Under the pieces are notes generated by a model that worked only from the letters and a program-made list of their open reading frames with translations, made no database searches and was not told the DNA's origin. From Rhabditoides inermis (Eukaryota > Nematoda > Chromadorea > Rhabditida > Rhabditidae), in NCBI GenBank assembly GCA_963966185.1, contig CAWZYM010000398.1, forward strand, positions 248,001-312,000: a DNA stretch of 64,000 bases, in the 5' to 3' direction. This document shows, piece after piece, positions 45,301-56,023 of the stretch. Positions within the stretch are counted from its first letter, which is position 1. The number at the start of each line of letters is the position of its first letter. The translations under genes and the position numbers were made by a program.

Positions 45301-48300
45301 CCTCTTTAGACAGTCATGATTCACATAACTTTATTTCATACTGTCGCCGACACGGCGAGATCGCTGTCCCATGTCCTATGTCCATTCGCTGCACTTTACA
45401 CCGCGTGCTGCGCGGTTTTTCGGCAATGTCCAGCTGACATTTGGGAGGTCTGGGAATCCAGAGAGTGCAGCCACAACACAGTCTGCTTATAAGCCAGCCA
45501 CAGCGAGCGATAATCAGTCCAGTTTCCCTCCTGCATCCCCCCATCTACTAGTCCCTTCCCACCCTGATCCGCGCTCATCTGGGCAAATGTTCTCTCTCAA
45601 TGCGCACCAGACCATTGAGGTAGTCCGTTTGTCCCGACGGTCTCGGATCACCATCACATATTCTTGCCAGTCGGAAATGCATCCCCACACACCGCCTTCT
45701 TTGTCTCGAGATGGTTGTAGTTCTGATAGATGGCGATGAGCTGAGTGATGTAGCCTTCGAAGAGCGACAGTGCCTGCACCGACTCGGCCGCCGGAGGAGC
45801 GCACTGCTTCGACAACAAATCTGCGCCCAGCCATCCGAGGTGTCTACAGCATTCAAGACCATCAATCAAATGTGGTACCAACACTCACCTTCGAATCTCA
45901 ACACATATAGCGTCTGCACTCGTCGCCGCCGCAGTGAACGAAGTGAAATCGTTGAGCGACGACGACAGAGAGTGCGACGAGTCTGCAAACGAACGTGAAC
46001 AGTTGAAGTAGCGGTCAGTCTCTTAGAAACACTCCCAAATGCCTCCAAAACACTTCAAAATTGCCTCTCGAATCGCCCCCAGAACACTCCCGAATTGCCT
46101 TCGAAATACTTCCGAATACCCCCGAACACTTCGGAATGCCTATTGATATGCCTTCGAAACACTCCCGAATGGCTTTCGAAGAGACTGGCCGCACCTTGAA
46201 GACTCTAGCCACTCACCTCCCCTAGAATAGGCATCCCTCTGCAGCAGCGTCTTCATAGTATCTGTGTTTAGGGCTTGCGCGTTCTTACCGAACACACATT
46301 TGAACAACTGGTGCAGCAGGTGTGTCGTCTCCAGCGAACACACCTCCATCGTCAACTGAAAACAATCCGCCATGAAAACAAAGGAAAACAGTCAAAATTA
46401 CCTTGAGGTACAGTAAAATCTCGGGTAGTATCGGTCTGATGGCGTCGAGTGTGGCGGTCTCCGCCAAAGCGGCGAGCATGGCGAGACCGGCGGAGAGAAG
46501 CTCGCACAGCTTGGCCTCCTGCTCCACGTCCATGTTCTCCATGTAGTTCTTGTGCGCGCCCTTTATCGCCGGCAGGATCGAGCGCAACGTGTCCGACTCC
46601 AGAAACGATGTCGGCATGGTCGGGTGCACAGACGTGCCGAGTAGCCGTGAGAAGTCGCCTACACAACTTCTTCTCTCGCATTTCGATTAACATCCATCTA
46701 GTTGCCGCCACGAGCGAGTGAGTTGCATTGACTGCTCATTGCTTATCAATTGAGAAACTCACCAATCCTGCTCGTTTGTTGTTTCTTGGTCTGCTCCTTG
46801 TTGATTGCGGGCAGGGAGGGCCGGTTGAGGAGGGAGGCCTTCTCGAGTGAGAGCGACGCGCGCGCTTCCGCCATCACAGAGTAGAACAGGTTCAGAATCC
46901 TGAAATACAAACGTACATCAATGAATGATGTATATGATGACATTTTCACCTGAGCGGAAGAAGGATCATGCGTTCAGCGACCGCCTTTGGAAGGCACTTC
47001 TCGCCGCTGCCCGACAGTAGCTGATGCTCCAGCTCGGCTAAAAAGGAATCAGATCACACACACACTCTCTCAGCGGACGCACCTGCATAGTGCACTTGTA
47101 GCAGTCGAATCACGTGCACCAGTTGGCCAGTCGACGACGCCATCGTATCAGCAACGTCGAGAAACGTCGACAAGAATCCTGAAACCATAACATAAATATG
47201 GCGCAGACACGTATATCGTACCTGGTGCATTGCCTGTGCTGGCTATCCATCCATTTCTATGCTTTTGCGGCGGGAACGCAGACGACAAGGTGGACAGCGC
47301 AAACGACAGGGCGACCTGGATTCGTCGGGTTGGCCGGCCACAACAAATTCGTCCACTCACCATTCTGCCACTCTGCTCTGTGGCGTACTGGACCAGCGCC
47401 GCGACAATCGCATGTAAGTTCGAGTCGATGTGTGAGTGGGGTGAGGTGGAGAGATGAAAAGCGGGCGAGAGACCGAGCACCGCGCGCATCGGCGCACCGC
47501 CCAACGCGACCAGAGCGCGCGGAGTGTGCACATCCACTTCGCCAAAGTCGCCAAAGGCAGAGTTGCGAATCAACCTGGACAACAACACTCTGTTCCATCA
47601 AGATTCTCTCTGACCCACCTAGGTAGCGCATCCGTGGCCGCCGCCTGCACTTTCTCGTCTCCGTCAAAGAGTAGGTGGAAGTACGCGGCGAGACAGCGCT
47701 GCTCATACTGCGCCCGGAAGGCGGTCGGCACGAGTCGCCATCGGAGAGACGACAGCAGATCCACACACGACGTCTGCAACAAGTACAATATGCATGGTGA
47801 TTGTGAATATCACTCTGCTCACCTGTAGCAGAAAGTACGACGCATTGACGCTATTGATAACGAGATCGAGGAGCGGCGAGAACAAATCGGCAGAGAGAAG
47901 CAGAGACTGCCGAGACACCAGATTCTGAAAAATAATAAAGCGTCAACATGAATCCTTCTCATATATCACCTGAACGAGCGCACGCCTGCGAATCGGTTGG
48001 AAGGCGGTCGAGAGACGAGCGAACGCGTACGACAACAAGTCTAGAAAACGCATAGCCACTACAAGAATACTCAGCCGTTCCACCCACCAGTATACTTGTC
48101 CTCTCCCCTGGCGTGTGCTTCTCCGGCGGCAGTGGCGACGAGTGCGAATGCGGACGCAGCCAACTGATCGTCCTCGTGCAGGCAGAAGCGGGCACAGTCC
48201 GAGAGGGACTGCGAACAGTCATCTAGAAAGATTGATACATTACTACCGATGAGAAATTTGACATCATTCATCAACAAATTAACAATGAAAGAAATCGAAG

Positions 48301-48888
48301 AGACACCACACAACCCTCACTCACCCCACTTGACTTGTGCGGCCAGTAGATGAGGATCGCGCGCGGCGGCGGTGCAAAGAGCGGACAGCGCCAGCATCTT
48401 GTGCGAGATCTTCACCTGAAATAGGCATGTTATACTGCACGACTGCACATCATCTATCACTTATGCAATCTCCATAACCCACGCACAATTCACCTCTCTG
48501 TCATTGCGCAGTCCCTTGAGTCCGGCGAGTAGAAACCGACGGCTCACCAGCAGCGCCGCGTACGTCAGACAGTCCGTCTCCGGCGAACCTAACGTTTTGA
48601 AATGATGGTATACCAAAAAGAAATATACATCTAATGGTAGAAACGCCTTCATATTACCCACAGAATTCACTCGGCAACCTGGTCGGCACGGGTTCCTTGG
48701 GAGATGGCGAGCCGCTTCTGTCCGAGGTAGCAGCCGAAGCACACCTACAATCAAATATCAAAAAAGAAATGAAATACAGTACGCACCTCTCCTCCTCCTT
48801 CTTGTTCTTCTCCTCGAATAGATCGGCGTGCAGCAGCGGGTCAATGATACCGTCTTCGGTCTAAAAAGAATCAATAACAAAAAGAAGC

Positions 48889-48920
<32 letters not shown>

Positions 48921-51086
48921 GGGAAACCTACCGGTATGTCGAGTATGCTCTCATCGGCCGGATCATTTGGTGTGGGTGTGGGCGAGCGGGCGCAGCTCAC
49001 ATCCAACAACGAGCCAGATGGGGACGAGCGAGACGGCGGATCGTCTACAATAAATATAACCCACTCCACAACTGTTCTCAAAAACGTACTACTTGTCTAA
49101 ACCGCCGAAACAACTACTAAAGACTCACTCACCGTTAACTGGCGATGAGCCACGCGTCGAGCACTGCTCCGAAGAGTCGAGGAACCTGATATGCAAATTG
49201 CATTACAACCTTCAAAACCACCTACCTATTGGCGACGTGAGGCGGGAAGAAAGTCATATCGGCGAGTGGGTGGGCGAGGCAGACGGAGAGCAGCTCCAGC
49301 GACGCCACCACCACCTCGTTCAGGGTAGACTGAGTGCAGCACAGCACACCGATCAACACCTGAACAATTGAGACAAATTCAATTCAAAATTTATTCGGTA
49401 TCGTGTTATGTGAGCGTTATGTGACCGCTGGTATAATTGTTACAGTAAAAGGTAAAGGTATGTAGCCCCCCGATTCACGAGATTACTTTGCGGAGGTAAC
49501 CAATTGATACAGTAACCAGTATACTCACATCCTTGAGATCCATCTCGGGCACCTCGGCACGCGCGACGGCGAGCGGCCAGATCACCTGAAAGGGAATTAT
49601 CACTAATATCACTAACAAGTAGTGCCGACGCACCTTGAGCAGGTTCATGGATCCGGTGAGGCGGTGCACCGGCACAGACACGTCGAACGTGCGCAGCGTG
49701 ACACAGCAGCGACGGATCGCCTAGAAATCATTTGTTTAGCCGGGGATTCTTGTTTCATCACACTTCTCACATCTAAAGAATATCGTAAGTGTACGTCGTA
49801 CCTTCTTGAGTATGGTGGGGTAGTGGATGCAGACGTGGTGGATGACGGCGACGGCGGCGCGATTTGGGGCACCGGCTAGGTCCAGGTTCTCAGCCGCGAT
49901 ACGGTACAGCTCCTGCGAGGTAAATGTAAAGGTAAAAGTGAAGAAAGCCCACGATTCAAGATATTCCCCTGCGAGAGGGTCGATGAAGACTATGGCACTA
50001 CACAGTGAAATGAATACGATACAATACAAAATCCGAGCAAGATCGACTGGACTCCACGCGCGTGGTGGATACTCCATTCAAATGAGATATTCAAGGTCAG
50101 CTGTGATATCCATTCTCATCATTTGAAGATCGACTCACGAACGCCTTCTCGAGGTTGGCGTGTGCGAGGCGGGGTCCGAGGACGGCGAGCAGCTGCGGCG
50201 CGTGCTCCTCCAGCGACATCTGCAGCGACGCCTCCGCCCGCCGCAGCAACACGCCCACGCAGTGCACCACGTGCACACCGTACACCCTACAACGTTGAAG
50301 TATGGTAACACATAATAACTGGCATTCTCACATGACTCGGCTGCTCTTGCTGAAGTGCAGCACCTGTGCGAGCCGCTTGAGCGCGAACACAACGCAGCGC
50401 GCCGGTCCGTTTCGGTTCAGCTCCGTGATCAGGATGACGATCAGCCGCAGGTGGTTCAGCGACAGCATCAGCGACTTAATGAAACTATTATAAGAGGCAG
50501 GTGGATGAATGCGTACCCGGAAGACGGTGTCGAGGGACTCTCGGGCGTGCGAGCGCACCGCCTCGTCGCTGTGGTTGAGCAGCCGGAGCAGGCTCTCCGC
50601 CGCCGCCGCAAACGCCTTCGCATAGCGAGGATCCTCCTAAACATACGCGATGCATTTTGAGTGTGACAAATATGTAACGCAAGGGAACACAAGTTAGCAA
50701 CGCAATCCAAATCAATCAGGGGTAGAGGGCCCGTGGAGTGGGTGCGATTAGTCGGGGGGAGTACCTTGTTGAAACCGTTGAATCTTTGCTTTTTCGGCGA
50801 CGGCTGGATGACAACACAACAGTATTACGATAAATAGGAATGATGAGAAAGGCGATTAAACTGACCTTGTTGAGCTGGGCAAAGTCGTTAGTGGCGAGAA
50901 AGTCGCGGATCTCGGCGCACAACTGACGCTCCCGTTCGAACGTCACCGGCTTGCGACTACAAGTGATACAACAGTGGTCCCTCTAGCTCCACAAATGTCA
51001 TACTTGTGTGTGGCGACTGGTGGTTGGCGAAGGAGCGCCTCGAGTTGCCCGGTCGCCTTGATCAACCGGTCAACGCGCGGCGACAT
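34604..51086 (-). CDS. htt: Huntingtin (HEAT-repeat scaffold), complete, without polyglutamine
   Basis: Several dozen short exons over 16.5 kb encode a huntingtin-type HEAT scaffold of roughly 2,000 aa or more. The start (51084-51086) gives MSPRVDRLIKATGQLEALLR, aligning with human huntingtin's first residues (KLMKAFESLKSF), but with no glutamine or proline tract. Early exons are 51004-51086, 50866-50956, 50764-50802, about 50515-50637 and 50333-50477. They match human HTT: ESLDTVFRSLMLSLNHLRL against DECLNKVIKALMDSNLPRL, then NGPARCVVFALKRLAQVLHF against [20 protein letters not shown]. Near 41820-41870, WLGWTSRPQFESLWMSLFGV matches LGWTSRTQFEETWATLLGV. Near 39050-39240, LPSVRTATLHGIAYVLQSMG matches LPSRVGALHGVLYVLECDL. 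The last two exons join in phase (HELQKS/CGVAVGRGG), ending AATAKH, stop 34604-34606. An acidic, Ser-rich disordered stretch lies at 48.8-49.2 kb. The ATG directly follows TTGTAG, a possible trans-splice acceptor. Introns contain several mobile elements. Confidence 0.92.
34828..35135. mobile_element. 308-bp MITE in the last huntingtin intron
   Basis: Near-perfect terminal inverted repeats of about 65 bp (AGGGAGTGTACACTC... on both ends) flank a short AT-rich core. The element is bounded by TTAA at 34824-34827 and 35136-35139, as expected for a TTAA target duplication of piggyBac-like elements. No open frame; mobilisation would need transposase in trans. Confidence 0.85.
39760..40577. mobile_element. 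Foldback element with about 295-bp arms in a huntingtin intron
   Basis: The left arm (about 39760-40053) and right arm (about 40283-40577) are inverted copies with scattered mismatches, from TGGCAACAGGTCACCCCCCA at the outside to GTTTTGCCAAATTTGAAACA at the inside. A spacer of about 230 bp separates them. Within each arm a stretch (39963-40026 on the left) has a tRNA-like look: CCTAGTGGATAGTGAG resembles a Pol III A box and GGTTCTGTCTCC a degenerate B box. No coding capacity. Confidence 0.85.
42271..42308. repeat. (GA)n microsatellite in a huntingtin intron
   Basis: GA run on the plus strand (CT on the coding strand) in an intron between exons near 42180-42250 and 42330-42470. Confidence 0.93.
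46024..46178. repeat. Degenerate minisatellite in a huntingtin intron
   Basis: About six to seven imperfect units of roughly 20-26 bp related to CGAAACACTCCCGAATGCCT fill this intron, beside the exon encoding RDAYSRGG. Units differ by small substitutions and indels. Confidence 0.8.
48888..48920. repeat. (CAA)11 triplet repeat in a huntingtin intron
   Basis: Eleven perfect CAA units on the plus strand, (TTG)11 on the coding strand. They start about 11 nt inside the intron donor (GTAGGTTTCCC) after the exon encoding DESILDIP. Non-coding as I read the splice sites. Confidence 0.92.
49440..49990. repeat. Two copies of a short dispersed repeat in neighbouring huntingtin introns
   Basis: Copies at about 49440-49500 and 49915-49985 share GTAAAGGTAAAGG-type purine repeats, then AGCCCxCGATTCAxGAGAT, then TTxCxxxTGCGAGG. 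They look like SINE-like fragments or a small local duplication. Related TCAAAT/ATTTATC-rich fragments occur at about 1357-1395, 14740-14775, 43316-43345 and 49378-49410. Confidence 0.5.
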
Positions 51087-51546
51087 CTACAATATCATAG
51101 TCGATTAGATCACAACACGAAACAGAGTTTATTGATTGCATGAATACAAAAACGTACCTTGTGGAGCTAGTGGGACCAAAAAAGAAGACTATTAGTGTCC
51201 TAGTTATCCTCCCATCATGCAGAGGCGTTACCTGAAGGCATTTTTCCGTTCTAATAAATTTAAAAAAACGATATGAACACACGAACAAAAAACAACAAAA
51301 AACAAAAACAAAAAAAGTTCCATGCGCCAGCCAGCTGATCACCACATGCATGAATTTGCACAACCAAACACTACGTACACTACGATAATGTTTTACTAGA
51401 ATCTTTTTTTCCGGCTTCGCGAATTGAGGAAAAAAAACACAAATCAAAATCAAAAAAAGTCTCTCTCTCTTTCTCTTTCAAAACAAAACATCTCTCTCAA
51501 AACAAACAACCATGGATTTATTGATCAAAGATACAAACACATATAA

Positions 51547-52890
51547 TTACAAGTACTTCTCGGAGAACATCCTCATAATCTGGTAGATGTATCTCTTCGC
51601 GTAGAGCTTTTCATCCTCGGAGAGCTGGACTGCCTGGTCGATCATGTTCTCGTACATGCCGGCGGTGACTCCGTTCACATTCGCGACAACATGCGACATG
51701 TATCCCTCCTCAGTCTGGCACGCCGACTCGCACTCGCGCTTGTAGTGCCGAGTCTGAAACGGTTATTCATGTATTATAACGATCACAGATATTCGATGAC
51801 ATGACATGTTGTGAGAAGCGATGACGGTGTATACAATCTGTGATTATTGGTGGTTCATACTCAATAAATCATTTCCTTCGATATGCACTTGTACTTTTGA
51901 TCCTTATAATATTAAGCGAATACAATTTTAAAAAAGTCTTGCCTCCTGCATTACTGTTGACTCCTTAGAATCTGTCCGCTCACCACATCGAGCGCTCGCA
52001 TGTAGATGTCGACCAGTCGGCAGGCGGGCGCACACATGGTCGCGTTCTCCTCCTTCATCAGTGGATACGTGACCAGGAACCACTCATGCGGCTGGAACAC
52101 CTCCACGATCTTCTCACTCGGAGCCAGCGACTGCAGCAGCATCGTGGCCATCTGAATTGACAAATTGAGATCAAAAGATGTTCTTTTACCTATATACCTG
52201 TACTTGGAAACGTTCGATGAATGCGACTTTCTCTCGCTGCTTCAGCATGATCGATTCATCGATGATAGTGATCATCGAATCAGTTATCACATTCAGGATA
52301 TAGGAGGAGAGGCGGTACGTGCCATTGATGCCCAGACTCTCGCACTGCGAGTTCTCCGCGGTGAACGTGTCACCCTGAATGTGCCCAACATAAATTCATT
52401 TCCGTATTTTAATCCGAATCGTTTTCTGAAGAAGAAAAAAAACATTAGAAAACATCACTTTGGAACTCTGGGGTTCTGGGGTGGAATCACGATTTGGATT
52501 GTTAGGCGCCAGTTATAAATTCTCGGTGAGTATCGCACTTACCATATCCAAAACCCTATTGATAATGTCGGCGTACTGACGGGCTTTCTCGCACGTCTTC
52601 ACTCCGAACTTCTCGTCGACAAGTGTCATCGACCTCTCCACTCCAGCCATCACTCGTTCCAGCTCTGCATAGCCCTCCGGCGTATCTTCTTCTCCGTACA
52701 CCTGAACTATTTATGAGAATGGGAAGGAGTGATAGAGGACCACCTTGGCTACAGCCTCCATTACAACTTCTTCGATGGTTTTCTCCCACGTGTTGTACTC
52801 GTCGATGGCCTCCTCGCTCTCGTTCTGCTCGGCAGAGAGAGGGATGGCGGCTGCGGAGGCGACAAGAAGGGAGAAGAGAAGAAGCTTCAT
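51547..52890 (-). CDS. Secreted 285-aa helical protein, family not recognised
   Basis: Five exons, all joining at phase 0: 52744-52890, 52543-52701, 52198-52374, 51984-52151 and 51547-51753. The first ATG opens a clear signal peptide (MKLLLFSLLVASAAA, predicted cleavage near IPLSAEQ). The mature part is mostly amphipathic helix with six cysteines: VKTCEKA, NSQCESL, ATMCAPACR and RECESACQ. At least two N-glycosylation sequons are visible (NES, NAT, NGT). It ends YQIMRMFSEKYL. The gene has a TATA box about 32 nt upstream of the ATG and no splice acceptor there. It lies 460 nt upstream of huntingtin on the same strand, but the promoter suggests independent transcription. No family assigned; nematode-restricted secreted proteins often look like this. 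Confidence 0.85.
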
Positions 52891-52921
52891 AGCCAAGTGA
52901 CTCCCATTTCCATCGTTACCG

Positions 52922-52928
52922 TTTTATA
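52922..52928 (-). promoter_or_regulatory. TATA box of the secreted 285-aa protein gene
   Basis: CGTATAAAACGG on the minus strand, 32-38 nt upstream of the start codon. This predicts a very short 5' UTR. Confidence 0.7.
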
Positions 52929-53278
52929 CGAGCGCACATCTGTGTGTTGGTGTGTGAGGATGACTGTATCCATCAACTCATTGCCCGCGCAAACACAATA
53001 AACAACATTGCCTTTATTGGTTGATGAGTACATGTGTTCTGAAAGTGTAATGTGAAACGGATCGATAATACTGTATAGTATCCTAGACAGTAATGGGTCA
53101 CTACGCCTCCGGCGGGATAGGTTAGATCAGATAGATGGAGACGCCGAACACTCAATAGCGTCTATATTGATTTAATCAAGACAGTACTCAAGACGCTCTC
53201 ATTATCGATTTTGTATGTTTCGTCAATGTTCTTATTTTCATTTTGATAATAGTAACAATGACGGTTAAAATATTTTAG

Positions 53279-54437
53279 ATGCCTATTCCAACGGCGTTTT
53301 GGAGATTTGCTATAGTTTACACTACTAGTTTTATTGCTGGAGGTGTTCTCGCCTACTTTGCGCCAAAACTCTACAGTTTCATGTAAGATTTTCTTTGTAA
53401 TTACAAAAAAAGAGACTTAACGCTTCCTTTTTAGGGTTGAGCAATGTGTGTGGGGGATCGATGAGAAAGAAGAAGAGGATTGTTCATCAACTCCTGCTCC
53501 AGTGCTTCCCTTTCCCTCCGAGAAGAAGAATGCGATCGGAAGGACTGTGGAAAATGTTCAAGAACAAACAGCGCTAGTTGCGGCAATGGAAGTGGAGTCA
53601 TCATCACCCGAGGAGCAACACTACGTCTACGACCAACCAGCGATTACTATCGAGGAGCTGAGAGCATCCATGACGAAGAAAGGAAATGTTCCGGTGCTTC
53701 AATCTGTACAACAGATCGATTATGGGGGTTATATTGATGTTGAAGACTACCATTATCATATGATTAAAAATATGATAAATCCAGTGCCATCGACGTCTCG
53801 CGGAGATGCGTCGTCGGAAGAGTTTGCCCGGGCTTTCGCTGAACAGCGCAAACAAGCTGTGCTACACAACATTTCGCGAGGAGCGCGTTCTGTTCGCACC
53901 CTGGACCGCACAACGTCATCTCGCCCTGAACTACAGACGCCAATCTTTGCTCAAGTTTTCCCCTACACCACTTCTCGCAAGGACGCGTCCATTTCGTGTG
54001 AACAGATGCGTCCCGCCTCGCCGCAGAGTATCAAGAAAGGAGACGTGGAGGCGACTGCGAGAGAGGAACACGGAGATCAGCTATTCTCCACACCCGTGTG
54101 CAAGGATCAGAGAATGCGCAGAAGCAACGCACTAGAGAACAGTGATCTGTTCTCGTTTCTCTTATTTGCCGACCGCAAGGAAGCAGAGTGGTGCGTGTGT
54201 GCAGATACCAGGCGGCAGGAGACGGTGATGACTCTGCGACCGGACGGGCGGATGTGCGAGAAAGACGTGCACCAGCACAGGCGACAGAAGAGACTCGCCT
54301 ACGAGAAGGGACTCGCGCAGGCCAAGACGAAAGAGGAGAAGGAGCTGTTCCTAGAGAACATGCAGCTCTTCGGAAGGGTCGCAGGATTGGCTGGGCTGCT
54401 GAAGTTTGAAGCATCGAGGAAGAGGGCCGGGCAGTAA
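53279..54437 (+). CDS. Unrecognised 368-aa protein with N-terminal membrane anchor
   Basis: Two exons, 53279-53382 and 53435-54437, join in phase (AT/G). The ATG directly follows TATTTTAG, a likely trans-splice acceptor. Residues about 7-29 (FWRFAIVYTTSFIAGGVLAY) form one hydrophobic segment and the rest is hydrophilic. The middle is acidic and Ser/Gln-rich (probably disordered), and the C-terminal 100 residues are charged and helical (HQHRRQKRLAYEKGLAQAKT, LFLENMQLFGRVAGLAGLL). The large single exon contrasts with the finely split neighbours. I recognise no domain; it could be a fast-evolving anchored adaptor. It is divergently arranged with the secreted-protein gene, starts 389 nt apart. 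Confidence 0.8.
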
Positions 54438-54719
54438 TTGTCATTTTTTCATATTTTGTTTGTTTTTGTTGTGATAAATATTCTCTTTATTTTGCTGTTC
54501 ATTTTCATCAGTACAACCACAAGCTAGAAACTATTCCTCTTTGTTATGTGTTATGTGAAACGCTTCAAAATGCGTCTACACACAAAACATCCATTTGCTG
54601 ACTATACATCTGATGGCGTGTGACCATTGGGCTGTTCCTTATTCCCTCTAGTCATGCACTACTTGCAGATGTGCATATACAATCAGTTGCCGGCAGTCGC
54701 AGGTGAAATGAGAAAAGAA

Positions 54720-54973
54720 TGGAGTCGCACTCGGCTCCGTCGCCCTACCTCTCTCGACTCGCACACAGACATGTTGTAAGTGATTTGCTTTGGAGAGAAG
54801 TACGGCGTTGAAGTGACGCGAACTGCAGCTCGGCTTCGACCGTGTACCGCTCGGGCTGCGTGCTGCTACTCATCTCACTCTCACTCGCTCTCTTCCTATG
54901 GTGCTGCCTCGTATGCCTCTTCTGCTCCACACGACTCCTATTCGCCCTATGCGCACCCAACAAGCAACGACAG
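54720..54973 (+). other. Possible upstream exons (alternative 5' end of the acyltransferase or a separate small gene)
   Basis: An ATG at 54720 opens a 57-nt frame (MESHSAPSPYLSRLAHRHV) ending at a good donor (GTAAGT at 54777). A second segment, about 54828-54973, runs from a CTGCAG acceptor to a GTGAGC donor. Spliced, they could read into the acyltransferase exon at 56022 in frame. However, the second segment is also open in two other frames, one strongly hydrophobic (VLLLISLSLALFLWCCLVCL) and one Ser/Tyr-rich. Transcript data are needed to choose. Confidence 0.3.
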
Positions 54974-56023
54974 GTGAGCAGCGCTTTGACATGTTTGGTT
55001 GGATCAATTTGCATTCTATCTCAAAATGATGAGCGGTAGGAATGGATCACTTGCATTTGTAATAACACTATTAGTACGCCATAGATATTCTATAATTAGA
55101 CCAATTTTACGTGCATTTTGTGTGCAAATCACGGCTGTTTGGCCGTTTCTTTTCGCTCTCTCTTCCACCTTTGCGTGTGCGTTTCATGTGACTTGGAGAG
55201 ACAAACACACAGAAGCAGTGGAGAGAGCGAGCGGCAGAGAAATAGTGAGTGAGTGAGCGGGACGAGAGATCGAAACGCCGCTTTCCCGTAGGCTAGACCA
55301 TCATGTGTCGGGTGTGCGTGCTTTTCGATGCGCGGGGTGCAAGGTACAACGTGGCTACATCGTAGTCTGCACTCGGGCATCCCCCCGTGGTTTCATTGCA
55401 ACCATTTCAGATCGCGCCGGACCGCATCTTCCTACTACCCCACACCACCACCGTCTAACTTGAGAAACTCTCATAAACGATGTTTTACTCACGTGTGGCA
55501 TGCACTACTTACTTAGCAGTTTTGTTTAACGTCGTTCGTTTCTCAGCCGCGCTCCGCGTTCGCCGCGCTCTCTCCACACTCTCTATCGCCGCGCCAGTAA
55601 ACAACTCAGCCGTCCGCGCTCACTATCATTCATTCATGATAGTAATGTACTCACTGCAGCATGATTTCTCTCCCACATCACTTGAACTCACATGGGCTAT
55701 TCACGCATATGTACCAGGTTCTGATCTCGTTGTTGTTTTCGGCGGCTGTTCCCGCCAGCCTGCATGCCAATTCCCCTATTGACCGCTCACCGCGCCTTTC
55801 ACTTCCTCTCACTCTCACGCTCTCAACGGCACGTTAAAAGTGGAGCGCCGACAACTGTCATGTCTCTCTCCCCCTCTCCCACCGTTGATCATATTATTCG
55901 CATTTTCGCCAAGCGTCTTGCCGGCCACATTGTTTGCAAGTTGTTCCCTTCTCTCTCACCCCGTGCCACTATTTGTCTTGTGTGATTGACTGTGATCGTG
56001 GAGTATTGAATGTGAATGCAGCG
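54974..56023. other. Non-coding spacer or first intron upstream of the acyltransferase
   Basis: No supported exon. CT-rich patches and several T-runs, with no recognisable protein. It is either promoter or a long first intron, depending on how 54720-54973 is interpreted. Confidence 0.45.

Noticed and set aside
51153..51260. Upstream mini-exons for huntingtin (ATGCCTTCAG and CTCCACAAG between splice-like sites)
   Set aside because: Joined to 51086 they shift the frame and hit a stop, and the ATG at 51086 already matches the huntingtin N-terminus.
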